Shown one piece after another: positions 53,195-59,975 of a stretch of 64,000 bases of DNA. Each line of letters begins with the position of its first letter. Positions within the stretch are counted from its first letter, which is position 1. Made by a program: the position numbers and the translations under genes. This DNA comes from Terriglobia bacterium (GTDB lineage: Bacteria > Acidobacteriota > Terriglobia > Acidiferrales > UBA7541), in assembly GCA_023512135.1 (NCBI GenBank), contig JAIMAG010000003.1, forward strand, positions 124,001-188,000, read 5' to 3'. A model generated the notes under the pieces. That model was given only the letters and a program-made list of their open reading frames with translations. It had not been told where the DNA came from and ran no database searches.

Positions 53195-53820
53195 GCTTTC
53201 CTCCCCTCACCCGCAGCCGCTGGTGCCCTGCCCTGCTCTGCTTCCGCAGCCAGCCCCACCAATGGAGCCAGCTCGACGCGCAGCGCCTCGTAGGCACGGA
53301 ACAGCAGCGATTTCAGCGCGCTTTCCGAGCAGCCCAGGATTTTGGCAATCTGATCGTAGTCCATCTCCTGATATTTGTGCAGAAGCACCGCGGCACGCTG
53401 CTTTTCCGGCAACCGGAAGATGGCGCGCCGGATCACCGCCTGGCGGTGCTGCTCGAGCAGTTGCTGTTCGGCGGTCGGGTGGCCGTCGGGCAGTTCCAGG
53501 GCGCGTTCGCTGTCTTCGGCCGGCTCATCCAGCGAGAGCTCTGCTTTGCGGTGGCGTCCATCCCGAATCGCGTTCAACGCCAGGTTCGTCGCGATGCGGA
53601 ACAGCCAAGTGGTGAACTTGGCTCCCGGTTCATACCGCCTACGCGCGCAATAGACCCGAAGAAAAACCTCCTGCGCCAGATCTTCGGCCAAAGCCGCGTC
53701 GCGCACCATCCGGTGGAGAAAATTGACCAGGGGAGTCCGGTAACGCTGGAGCAGCAGCTCGAAGGACGCCTCGTCCCCGGCCTTCACGTCCAGCATGAGT
53801 TGGACGTCGGACCTGGCCAT
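53191..53820 (-). CDS. ECF-family RNA polymerase sigma factor (RpoE-like)
   Basis: 209 residues. Region 2 (FELLLQRYRTPLVNFLHRMVRDAALAEDLAQEVFLRVYCARRRYEPGAKFTTWLFRIATNLALNAIRD) and region 4 (IFRLPEKQRAAVLLHKYQEMDYDQIAKILGCSESALKSLLFRAYEALR) are complete; no region 1.1 or 3, as in ECF sigmas. ATG 53818-53820 is used; an in-frame GTG lies three codons upstream. TAGAAT (53830-53835, minus strand) is 9 nt upstream, so the leader would be very short. Partner anti-sigma is the next gene. Confidence 0.92.
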   Translation of the reverse strand: MARSDVQLMLDVKAGDEASFELLLQRYRTPLVNFLHRMVRDAALAEDLAQEVFLRVYCARRRYEPGAKFTTWLFRIATNLALNAIRDGRHRKAELSLDEPAEDSERALELPDGHPTAEQQLLEQHRQAVIRRAIFRLPEKQRAAVLLHKYQEMDYDQIAKILGCSESALKSLLFRAYEALRVELAPLVGLAAEAEQGRAPAAAGEGRKA

Positions 53821-54020
53821 TGCTTCCACATTCTATCCAACCCCAACCAGAGCCGAAAGTTGCGCACCCGCGCAGCCTGCGAAACGGTCAACGGAAACTC
53901 TTCGCCCGGAAAAGAAAACACCCCGGCCAAACCCGCGCACGGGGAAAATCACGGGAAGTTCAAGATGTCACGCATGTGCATCCTGCGGATGCCGCGGCAC
54001 GCTCAGACAGGGGACTACGA

Positions 54021-54608
54021 CTATTCACGCACGGGTGGGCCCGGAAATTCGACTTCGGGTGGCTGGCGGGCCGGCTCGGCGGCTTCGAAATAGGCGTCGT
54101 CGCGCGAAAAACCAGCCAGCGAAGCAATCAGGTTGTTGGGAAACAGGGCGATGTAGGTGTTGTAGTCGCGCAGCACCTCGTTGTAGCGGCGGCGCTCGAC
54201 GGCGATGCGGTTTTCGGTGCCGGCCAGCTCATCCTGCAGTCGGAGAAAATTTTCGCTGGAGCGCAACTGGGGATAGTTTTCGACCAGGGCGAGCAGGCGG
54301 CCCAGGGCCGAGTCGAGCTGCTGATTGGCGGCGATGCGCTCGGCGGGCGAACGCGCGGCGAGCAGCGCAGCACGAGCGCGGGCGATTTCGCCAAAGACGG
54401 CCTGTTCCTGCGCCACGATGCCCTTCACCGTTTCCACTAAATTAGGAATCAGGTCGGCGCGGCGCTGCAGCACCACATCCACCTGCGACCATGCCGCGCG
54501 CACCGCTTCCTGTTTGCGCACCATTTCATTGCGCCGGCTGATGAACAGGCCGCCCAAGGTCAGCGCCAGCACAACCAGAAGCACCAGAACCAGTCCCAGT
54601 TTTTTCAT
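54021..54608 (-). CDS. LemA family protein
   Basis: 195 residues. N-terminal membrane helix (LGLVLVLLVVLALTLGGLFI), then the LemA helical bundle: AWSQVDVVLQRRADLIPNLVETVKGIVAQEQAVFGEIARARAAL, ENFLRLQDELAGTENRIAVERRRYNEVLRDYNTYIALFPNNLIASLAGF. LemA is often encoded with TPM-domain proteins, and one is found here two genes upstream. Function at membranes remains poorly defined in general. Confidence 0.93.
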   Translation of the reverse strand: MKKLGLVLVLLVVLALTLGGLFISRRNEMVRKQEAVRAAWSQVDVVLQRRADLIPNLVETVKGIVAQEQAVFGEIARARAALLAARSPAERIAANQQLDSALGRLLALVENYPQLRSSENFLRLQDELAGTENRIAVERRRYNEVLRDYNTYIALFPNNLIASLAGFSRDDAYFEAAEPARQPPEVEFPGPPVRE

Positions 54609-54724
54609 ACTTCGCCTCCCGAGGTGGATCGATTGCGCTGGAAAAGTTTACCCGCACGGATGCCGACACGTCCAAATGATCCTGTGCTGCTAGCCGCCCA
54701 AGCTGCGCTGCTTCCGCGAGCCGT

Positions 54725-55435
54725 TCAGCCCAGCCGGCGATCCACTTCGTCAGCCACGCGCGCCAGGCCGCCCAGGTAACCACGCAGCAGCGCCACCGGA
54801 TCGAGTTCCGCCACGCGTCGCTTGCCCTCGCGCAAATCGAGCAGCGCATGAAATGCAGCGGGATCAAACCCCAGCAGGCGGGAAAGCTGCTCGAGCGCTG
54901 CGCGGCGACTCGCGGCTGACGGCTCACCGAGCGCCAGCAGCGCATGACGGAACAGTGTCAGCGTGCTGGAGATGGATGCCGCCAACAGATCGAGCAGAGC
55001 TTTTTTGTTCTGCGGGGTGGCCAGATAGCGCTGGCGCAGCCGCAGCAGTTGCAGCCGGAGTTCGCGTTCGACTTCGATGCGATGCAGATGCATCGGAACC
55101 TGCAGTGTGGCGAAAAGGTTTTCGCCGTGCAGCACGCGATGCGCAGCGCGGATATCGAGCATCTCGATGGCAAACACGTCGGCCGAGCGCAGCAGCTCCT
55201 CGCGCGGGAACACCAGCGGTGCCGGCTGGCCCGTCTTCGTCCACCAGGCTATGACCGGGCTGAGCTGCTCCAGTGCTTCCAAGTCCAGGTTTTCGACCAC
55301 GCACAGAATGTTCAGATCGGAAAATCCGGGCTGATACTCGCCCGCAGCGGCCGAGCCGTACAGGATGACCGACTGCAGGTTGGGCCCGACCGCCTGCTGC
55401 AATCGTTCCACCAGTTCGCGCAGTAGTTTTTCCAT
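54725..55435 (-). CDS. Nucleotidyltransferase-domain protein (adenylyltransferase fold)
   Basis: 236 residues. The N-terminal pol-beta-like core has SVILYGSAAAGEYQPGFSDLNILCVV, the GSx9-10DxN pattern of nucleotidyltransferases, although the usual second Asp is Asn-flanked (SDLN). The rest is helical (LRLQLLRLRQRYLATPQNKKALLDLLAASISSTLTLFRHALLALG), like the KNTase C-terminal domains of MNT-type proteins. No HEPN toxin partner is adjacent; it sits between lemA and the TPM gene. ATG 55433-55435 follows AGGA by 9 nt. Confidence 0.8.
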   Translation of the reverse strand: MEKLLRELVERLQQAVGPNLQSVILYGSAAAGEYQPGFSDLNILCVVENLDLEALEQLSPVIAWWTKTGQPAPLVFPREELLRSADVFAIEMLDIRAAHRVLHGENLFATLQVPMHLHRIEVERELRLQLLRLRQRYLATPQNKKALLDLLAASISSTLTLFRHALLALGEPSAASRRAALEQLSRLLGFDPAAFHALLDLREGKRRVAELDPVALLRGYLGGLARVADEVDRRLG

Positions 55436-55450
55436 GGCCTTCACTCCTGC

Positions 55451-56302
55451 TCACCAACCACCGCTGGCGCCACCGCCGCCCGAAATGCCTCCGCCGAAGC
55501 CCCCGAACCCGCCCGAGCCGCCAAAACCGCCCCCGCCACCCCAGCCAGCCGGGCCCACGTACCAGCCACCCCACCCACGACGGCCGCGCGTGTGGTACTG
55601 ACGACCTCGAAAACGACCGCGACGACTGCGAGCTAGCATCCAGATCCAGAATCCACTGATTCCGAAGAAAAACAGCAAAGGCAGCAGAAGAGAAATTCCG
55701 TTGAGCGGCTGTGGAGCTACACGGTCACCGCTGAGTGGCGCTTGAGCCAGCGTCTCGAGCGTGAGGCCGCGGTCCGCGGCAATCACTTCGGCGATGCTTG
55801 CGGCTACTTGCCAGATAGCGCCATCGTAGTCCCCTGCGCGCAGCCGCGGTACCGCCTGACGCGCCAGACTGCCCACACGGCCATCGGGGAGAATCGGCTC
55901 CAGACCGTAGCCGACTTCGATGCGGTACTGGCGGTCCTCGATGGCATACAGCAGCAACACGCCGCGGTTTTCCGGCGGCTTGCCGACGCCCCAGCGTTCA
56001 TAAAGACGATTGGCGAATTCTTCGACCGGAACGCCTTCGAGCGTGCGCACGGTGACCAGCACCAGGGCGGCTTCCGTGCGGCTCCACACCTCCTGGCAGA
56101 GCGCAGCCAAGCGCTGCTCCGACTCCGGGGAGAGGACCCCCGCGAAGTCATTAACGCAGCCGCCCCGCGGCAGATCTTGCCAGCGTTCGGCGTGTGCAGC
56201 AGGTGCAAGCACGCACAGGAAGAACGCAACGGCGAGGAATCCACGTCCGCCGAACCGGTGCAGCGCAAATCCCGCCTTCGCTCGCGGCCGATTAGTGCAC
56301 AT
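55451..56302 (-). CDS. TPM-domain membrane protein (YgcG-like) with Gly-rich tail
   Basis: 283 residues. Signal peptide (GFLAVAFFLCVLAPAAHA), TPM domain (VNDFAGVLSPESEQRLAALCQEV, LVLVTVRTLEGVPVEEFANRLYERWGVGKPPENRGVLLLYAIEDRQYRIEVGYGLEPILPDGRVG), a membrane helix (ISLLLPLLFFFGISGFWIWML), then a basic segment and a tail of glycine repeats. This is the usual LemA-associated TPM/YgcG architecture. ATG 56300-56302 overlaps the stop of the ZIP gene. Confidence 0.9.
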   Translation of the reverse strand: MCTNRPRAKAGFALHRFGGRGFLAVAFFLCVLAPAAHAERWQDLPRGGCVNDFAGVLSPESEQRLAALCQEVWSRTEAALVLVTVRTLEGVPVEEFANRLYERWGVGKPPENRGVLLLYAIEDRQYRIEVGYGLEPILPDGRVGSLARQAVPRLRAGDYDGAIWQVAASIAEVIAADRGLTLETLAQAPLSGDRVAPQPLNGISLLLPLLFFFGISGFWIWMLARSRRGRFRGRQYHTRGRRGWGGWYVGPAGWGGGGGFGGSGGFGGFGGGISGGGGASGGW

Positions 56303-57050
56303 GGGCGCGAAACAGAAAATGCAGTGCGGCCATGATGGCCACACCGAGAAACACCACCAGGGCCAGGCGCGTGCCCGGCTCGCGGTTGACTTCCGGCATC
56401 AGGTCCGAGGCGGCGACGTAGATCGTCACGCCGGCCGAAAGCGGCAGCGCGTATCGCACCTGCGAGGCCAGCACCGCAATGAGCAGCATGCCGACCAGCG
56501 TTGCCGCAGCCAGCACCAGGGACGCACTGAGCGCCGCGCGCCGGCTGCGGCCGCTGGCCAGCATCAGCGACGCCACCGTGAACCCTTCCGGCAGTTTGTG
56601 CAGAAATACAGCCAGAAACACGATGCTGCCCAGCCAGGCAGAGCGCACAAAGCCCGCGCCGATGGCCACGCCGTCAAAAAACGCGTGCACCGTCAGGCCC
56701 AGCAGCGCCGCATAGCTGGCATGCGCGGAGGCGAGCTCTTCGCGATGGGTCTCTTCGCCGAAATGGAAATGCGGCGCCAGCGTGTGCTCGAAGAAATGCA
56801 CGAACAGATAGCCCAGCAGAGCAAACGCGAGCGCCGGCTCCCCCAGCAGCGCCAGCGATTCCGGCAGCATCTCCAGAAACGCCACCGCAAGCATGAATCC
56901 GCTGGCCAGCGCGACGAAGTACTTCAGCCACTGCCCGGACCACTCCCGCCGAACGATCAGGTAGCCGCCGAGCACATTGGCACCGGCGGCGAACAGGCCC
57001 AGCACCGCCGCCAGGGGAACATCGGAAGCCGGGATGGATTCGACGGGCAT
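56292..57050 (-). CDS. ZIP-family metal ion transporter
   Basis: 252 residues, eight predicted helices. The metal-binding helices show HAFFDGVAIGAG (helix 4) and HKLPEGFTVASLML (helix 5), typical of ZIP permeases for Zn, Fe or Mn. A His-rich loop (HFFEHTLAPHFHFGEETHREE) lies between helices 3 and 4, as is common in the family. The stop overlaps the TPM gene start. Confidence 0.93.
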   Translation of the reverse strand: MPVESIPASDVPLAAVLGLFAAGANVLGGYLIVRREWSGQWLKYFVALASGFMLAVAFLEMLPESLALLGEPALAFALLGYLFVHFFEHTLAPHFHFGEETHREELASAHASYAALLGLTVHAFFDGVAIGAGFVRSAWLGSIVFLAVFLHKLPEGFTVASLMLASGRSRRAALSASLVLAAATLVGMLLIAVLASQVRYALPLSAGVTIYVAASDLMPEVNREPGTRLALVVFLGVAIMAALHFLFRAHVH

Positions 57051-57056
57051 CGTTCG

Positions 57057-58151
57057 TCAGCCGCTGTGGCGGATGTGCAGCACGTCGCCATCTTCGACGA
57101 CGTATTCTTTGCCTTCCAGCTTGACCTTTCCCTGCTCCCGTGCGCCGGCCCAGCCGCCGCCGGCCACCAGGTCGTTCCAGCGGGCCACTTCAGCGCGAAT
57201 AAATCCGCGCTCCAGGTCGCTGTGGACGATGCCGGCGGCCTGCAGGGCGGTGGTGCCGCGCCGGGCCGTCCAGGCGCGACACTCTACCTCACTCACCGTG
57301 AAAAAAGAAATCAGCCCGAGCAACGCGTAGGTGGCCCGAATCACACGCGTGCGCCCGGGCTCTTCCAGGCCGTAGGAACGCATCAGTTCGTCCGCGTCGG
57401 CACCTTCCAGCTCAGCCAATTCCGCTTCGATCCGCCCGGCGACCGGCACCACCGCGATACCGGGTTTCGTGGCCAGTGTCGCCAGCCCGCTTTGCGCCAC
57501 CGCGCGACCCAGCTCCGGCGCCTGCTCATCGCCGAGATTCAGCACGCAGAGCATCGGCTTGCGCGAAAGAAATTGAAAGCTGCTCAGCAGCTTCTCCTCC
57601 TCAGCGGTGAATTCCAGCTCGCGCAGCGGCCGCTCGGCTTCGAGCGCCTGCTGGCAACGCGCCAGCAGCGCCTGTTCGTGTTCGAGCGCCGGGTCTTTGC
57701 GTTTTTTCAGATCTTTTTCGAGGCGTTCGCGGCGGCGGAGAATCTGGTCGAGGTCGCTCACCATCAGTTCGAGTTCAATCTCCTGGACATCGCGCAGCAT
57801 ATCCAGCGAGCCGCGCGGATGCGGCAGGGTCGGGTCTTCGAAACCGCGCACCACATGCAGCAGGGCGTCCACCGTCCGCAGCTCGGCCAGGTAGGCGGCC
57901 TGCTTGCTGCGCTCGCTGGCCAGAGCGCCGGGGCCGGTCAGACCGGCCACGTCCACATATTCGACCTGCGCATGCGTGGTCTTCCGCGGACGAAAGATTT
58001 CCGCCAGCCGGTCCAGTCGCTCGTCCGGCACGGTGGCCACACCGATGTGCACCGGAGCGTGTGCGGCACGGGCATCCAGGTGGGCGCGCGTCAGGATGCG
58101 GAAAAGAGTCGTCTTGCCGCTACGGGGCAGGCCGATGATGGCGGTGCGCAT
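57057..58151 (-). CDS. ychF: YchF/OLA1-type P-loop ATPase
   Basis: 364 residues. Walker A GLPRSGKTTLF right at the N-terminus, VEYVDVAGLTGPG (switch II), a coiled coil (DLDQILRRRERLEKDLKKRKDPALEHEQALLARC), the altered G4 motif VLNLGDE in place of NKxD, and a C-terminal TGS-like domain (ISFFTVSEVECRAWTARRGTTALQAAGIVHSDLERGFIRAEV) identify YchF. It binds ribosomes and hydrolyses ATP rather than GTP. ATG 58149-58151 is chosen over an upstream ATG because the P-loop begins here. Confidence 0.93.
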   Translation of the reverse strand: MRTAIIGLPRSGKTTLFRILTRAHLDARAAHAPVHIGVATVPDERLDRLAEIFRPRKTTHAQVEYVDVAGLTGPGALASERSKQAAYLAELRTVDALLHVVRGFEDPTLPHPRGSLDMLRDVQEIELELMVSDLDQILRRRERLEKDLKKRKDPALEHEQALLARCQQALEAERPLRELEFTAEEEKLLSSFQFLSRKPMLCVLNLGDEQAPELGRAVAQSGLATLATKPGIAVVPVAGRIEAELAELEGADADELMRSYGLEEPGRTRVIRATYALLGLISFFTVSEVECRAWTARRGTTALQAAGIVHSDLERGFIRAEVARWNDLVAGGGWAGAREQGKVKLEGKEYVVEDGDVLHIRHSG

Positions 58152-58269
58152 CCCAGCGCAGTCTAGCACAGCCGCCCACCGCGACACCGCGGCGCTGCCT
58201 GATGGCCAGGGTCCTCCGCCGGCGCACGTTTACACCCAAGCGGAAACCCTCGTTCCCACCAACCACACA

Positions 58270-58758
58270 CTACGGAATTCTGTTTTGGTGAACGGTCAGA
58301 TAAAGTGCGGCTAAGCCAGCCAGCAACACGGCCGATTCCAGCCAGACCGAGACGCGGTGCAGACGGTTGAACTGGACGCGCAGGGCATCGTCTTCCGGTG
58401 CGGCGTCCAGCGAACCGTGCGCGGTGGCCATCTGTGCACGGAGCTCAGCCAGGTGCATCGAGATGCCGTATTGCGAAACCAGCGTGAGCACCAGCATGAA
58501 GAAAACCAGCAGCACCGGCGCGCGGAGCAGCGTGCCCGGCCGCGGCTCGAGTGCCAGGGTGGCCGCAACGTACAGCACCCCGGCCACCAAGCCCAGCAGG
58601 TGCAGCCGTCCGAGCGACATGCCGACCACGGCGCCGGCCTGTTCCCGCGTCGCCAGCACGGCAAACGCGCCCGGCGCCACCGCAAAACTCAGAAACAGCC
58701 CGGCGCCGACCCAGGTGCCTAGTGCGAAAACCTGCACGAAGCGAAGTATGGTGGCCAC
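58270..58758 (-). CDS. DUF4149 (TMEM205-like) membrane protein
   Basis: 162 residues with four predicted helices: FVQVFALGTWVGAGLFLSFAVAPGAFAVL, LLGLVAGVLYVAATLAL, VLLVFFMLVLTLVSQY and VWLESAVLLAGLAALYLTV. The GxxxS/P pattern in the first helix fits DUF4149. Function unknown. Confidence 0.8.
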   Translation of the reverse strand: MATILRFVQVFALGTWVGAGLFLSFAVAPGAFAVLATREQAGAVVGMSLGRLHLLGLVAGVLYVAATLALEPRPGTLLRAPVLLVFFMLVLTLVSQYGISMHLAELRAQMATAHGSLDAAPEDDALRVQFNRLHRVSVWLESAVLLAGLAALYLTVHQNRIP

Positions 58759-58864
58759 AGCAGGAGTCCGCTACACTGACTTTTCCGGCCCGGCGTCACC
58801 TCTGACCGGCGCAGGGTGCCGGGCGGGAGTCCTCCGGCGGCAGTGCCGCCAGGGCAGAAAAAAA

Positions 58865-58940
58865 TGGTGGGCGATCAAGGACTTGAACCTTGGACCTCTC
58901 CCGTGTGAGGGGAGCGCTCTAACCACTGAGCTAATCGCCC
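58865..58940 (-). tRNA. tRNA-Val (anticodon CAC)
   Basis: 76 nt including an encoded CCA. Acceptor stem GGGCGAT/ATCGCCC, D-arm GCTC...GAGC, anticodon stem CTCCC/GGGAG with loop CTCACAC (anticodon CAC, reads GTG), T-arm CAAGG-TTCAAGT-CCTTG. All stems pair fully. Confidence 0.98.
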
Positions 58941-58983
58941 ACGGCAAATCTTTTGTAGCAGAACGGGCCTGATTCCGCAACCG

Positions 58984-59931
58984 ATGGCAACTTCCACGGC
59001 CAGCCGACTCGCGCACCTGCAGCAGGCGATCGCCACTGTTGTACGCGGCAAAGACGAAGCCATCCAACTGGCGCTGGTGGCGCTGCTGGCCCGCGGGCAT
59101 CTGCTGATCGAAGACGTCCCGGGCGTGGGCAAAACTACGCTGGCGCAGGCGCTGGCGCGCTCGTTCCACTGCAGCTTCCACCGCATCCAGTTCACCTCCG
59201 ACCTGCTGCCGAGCGATGTGATCGGCACCAGCGTTTTCGACCAGACCACGCAACAGTTCGAGTTCAAACCCGGCCCGATCTTCGCCAACGTTGTGCTGGC
59301 CGACGAAATCAATCGCACCACACCGAAAACGCAGTCGGCCCTGCTCGAAGCGATGAACGAAGCTCAGGTGACCGTGGACAACCACACCTATCCGCTGCCG
59401 CAGCCTTTTCTGGTGCTGGCCACGCAAAATCCCATCGAGCACCACGGCACCTATCCGCTGCCGGAATCGCAGCTCGACCGCTTCCTGCTCCGCATCCGCA
59501 TGGGCTATCCGGCGCGCGAGAGCGAACGCGCCATCCTGCGCCAGCAGGCCGGCACATCGCCGCTCGAAGCCCTCGAGCCGGTGATGGATGCCGACGAGGT
59601 GCTGGCTTTGCAGGAGCAGGTCCGGCAGGTGGGCGTCGAGGACAGCCTGGTGGACTACGCGCTGGACATCGTCGAACGCACCCGGCAGCGCGAGCAGCTC
59701 TCGCTGGGGGTCAGCCCGCGCGGCTCGGTGATGCTCTACCGCGCCGCCCAGGCGCTGGCGTTTCTCGAAGGCCGCGACTACTGCATCCCGGACGATTTCA
59801 AACGCCTGGTGCTGCCCGTGTTCGCTCACCGCATCGTGGTGAATACCCGCTACGTTTCCACACAGAAAAAATCCGAACAGGCGGAAGCCATCCTGCGCGA
59901 AATTCTCGACTCCACCCCCGTGCCCCTGTAG
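58984..59931 (+). CDS. MoxR-family AAA+ ATPase
   Basis: 315 residues. Walker A in EDVPGVGKTTLAQALA, Walker B in VLADEINRTTPKTQSALLEAM, sensor 1 in LVLATQNPIEHHGTYPLPESQLDRF and the C-terminal lid domain (RGSVMLYRAAQALAFLEGRDYCIPDDFKRL). MoxR chaperones are almost always followed by a DUF58 gene with VWA proteins. Here the DUF58-like gene begins only at 63692, with a CRISPR-Cas12 locus between them. Confidence 0.94.
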   Translation: MATSTASRLAHLQQAIATVVRGKDEAIQLALVALLARGHLLIEDVPGVGKTTLAQALARSFHCSFHRIQFTSDLLPSDVIGTSVFDQTTQQFEFKPGPIFANVVLADEINRTTPKTQSALLEAMNEAQVTVDNHTYPLPQPFLVLATQNPIEHHGTYPLPESQLDRFLLRIRMGYPARESERAILRQQAGTSPLEALEPVMDADEVLALQEQVRQVGVEDSLVDYALDIVERTRQREQLSLGVSPRGSVMLYRAAQALAFLEGRDYCIPDDFKRLVLPVFAHRIVVNTRYVSTQKKSEQAEAILREILDSTPVPL

Positions 59932-59947
59932 GCCCTGAAGTCCTTTG

Positions 59948-59956
59948 TGGTATATT
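59948..59956 (+). promoter_or_regulatory. Extended -10 promoter of the Cas12 gene
   Basis: TGG followed by TATATT (59951-59956), an extended -10 shape; no -35 at the usual distance, where moxR ends. It would give a leader of about 13 nt to the ATG at 59976. No ribosome binding site is visible before that ATG. Confidence 0.4.
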
Positions 59957-59975
59957 GCTCACAACAGTAACAGTC

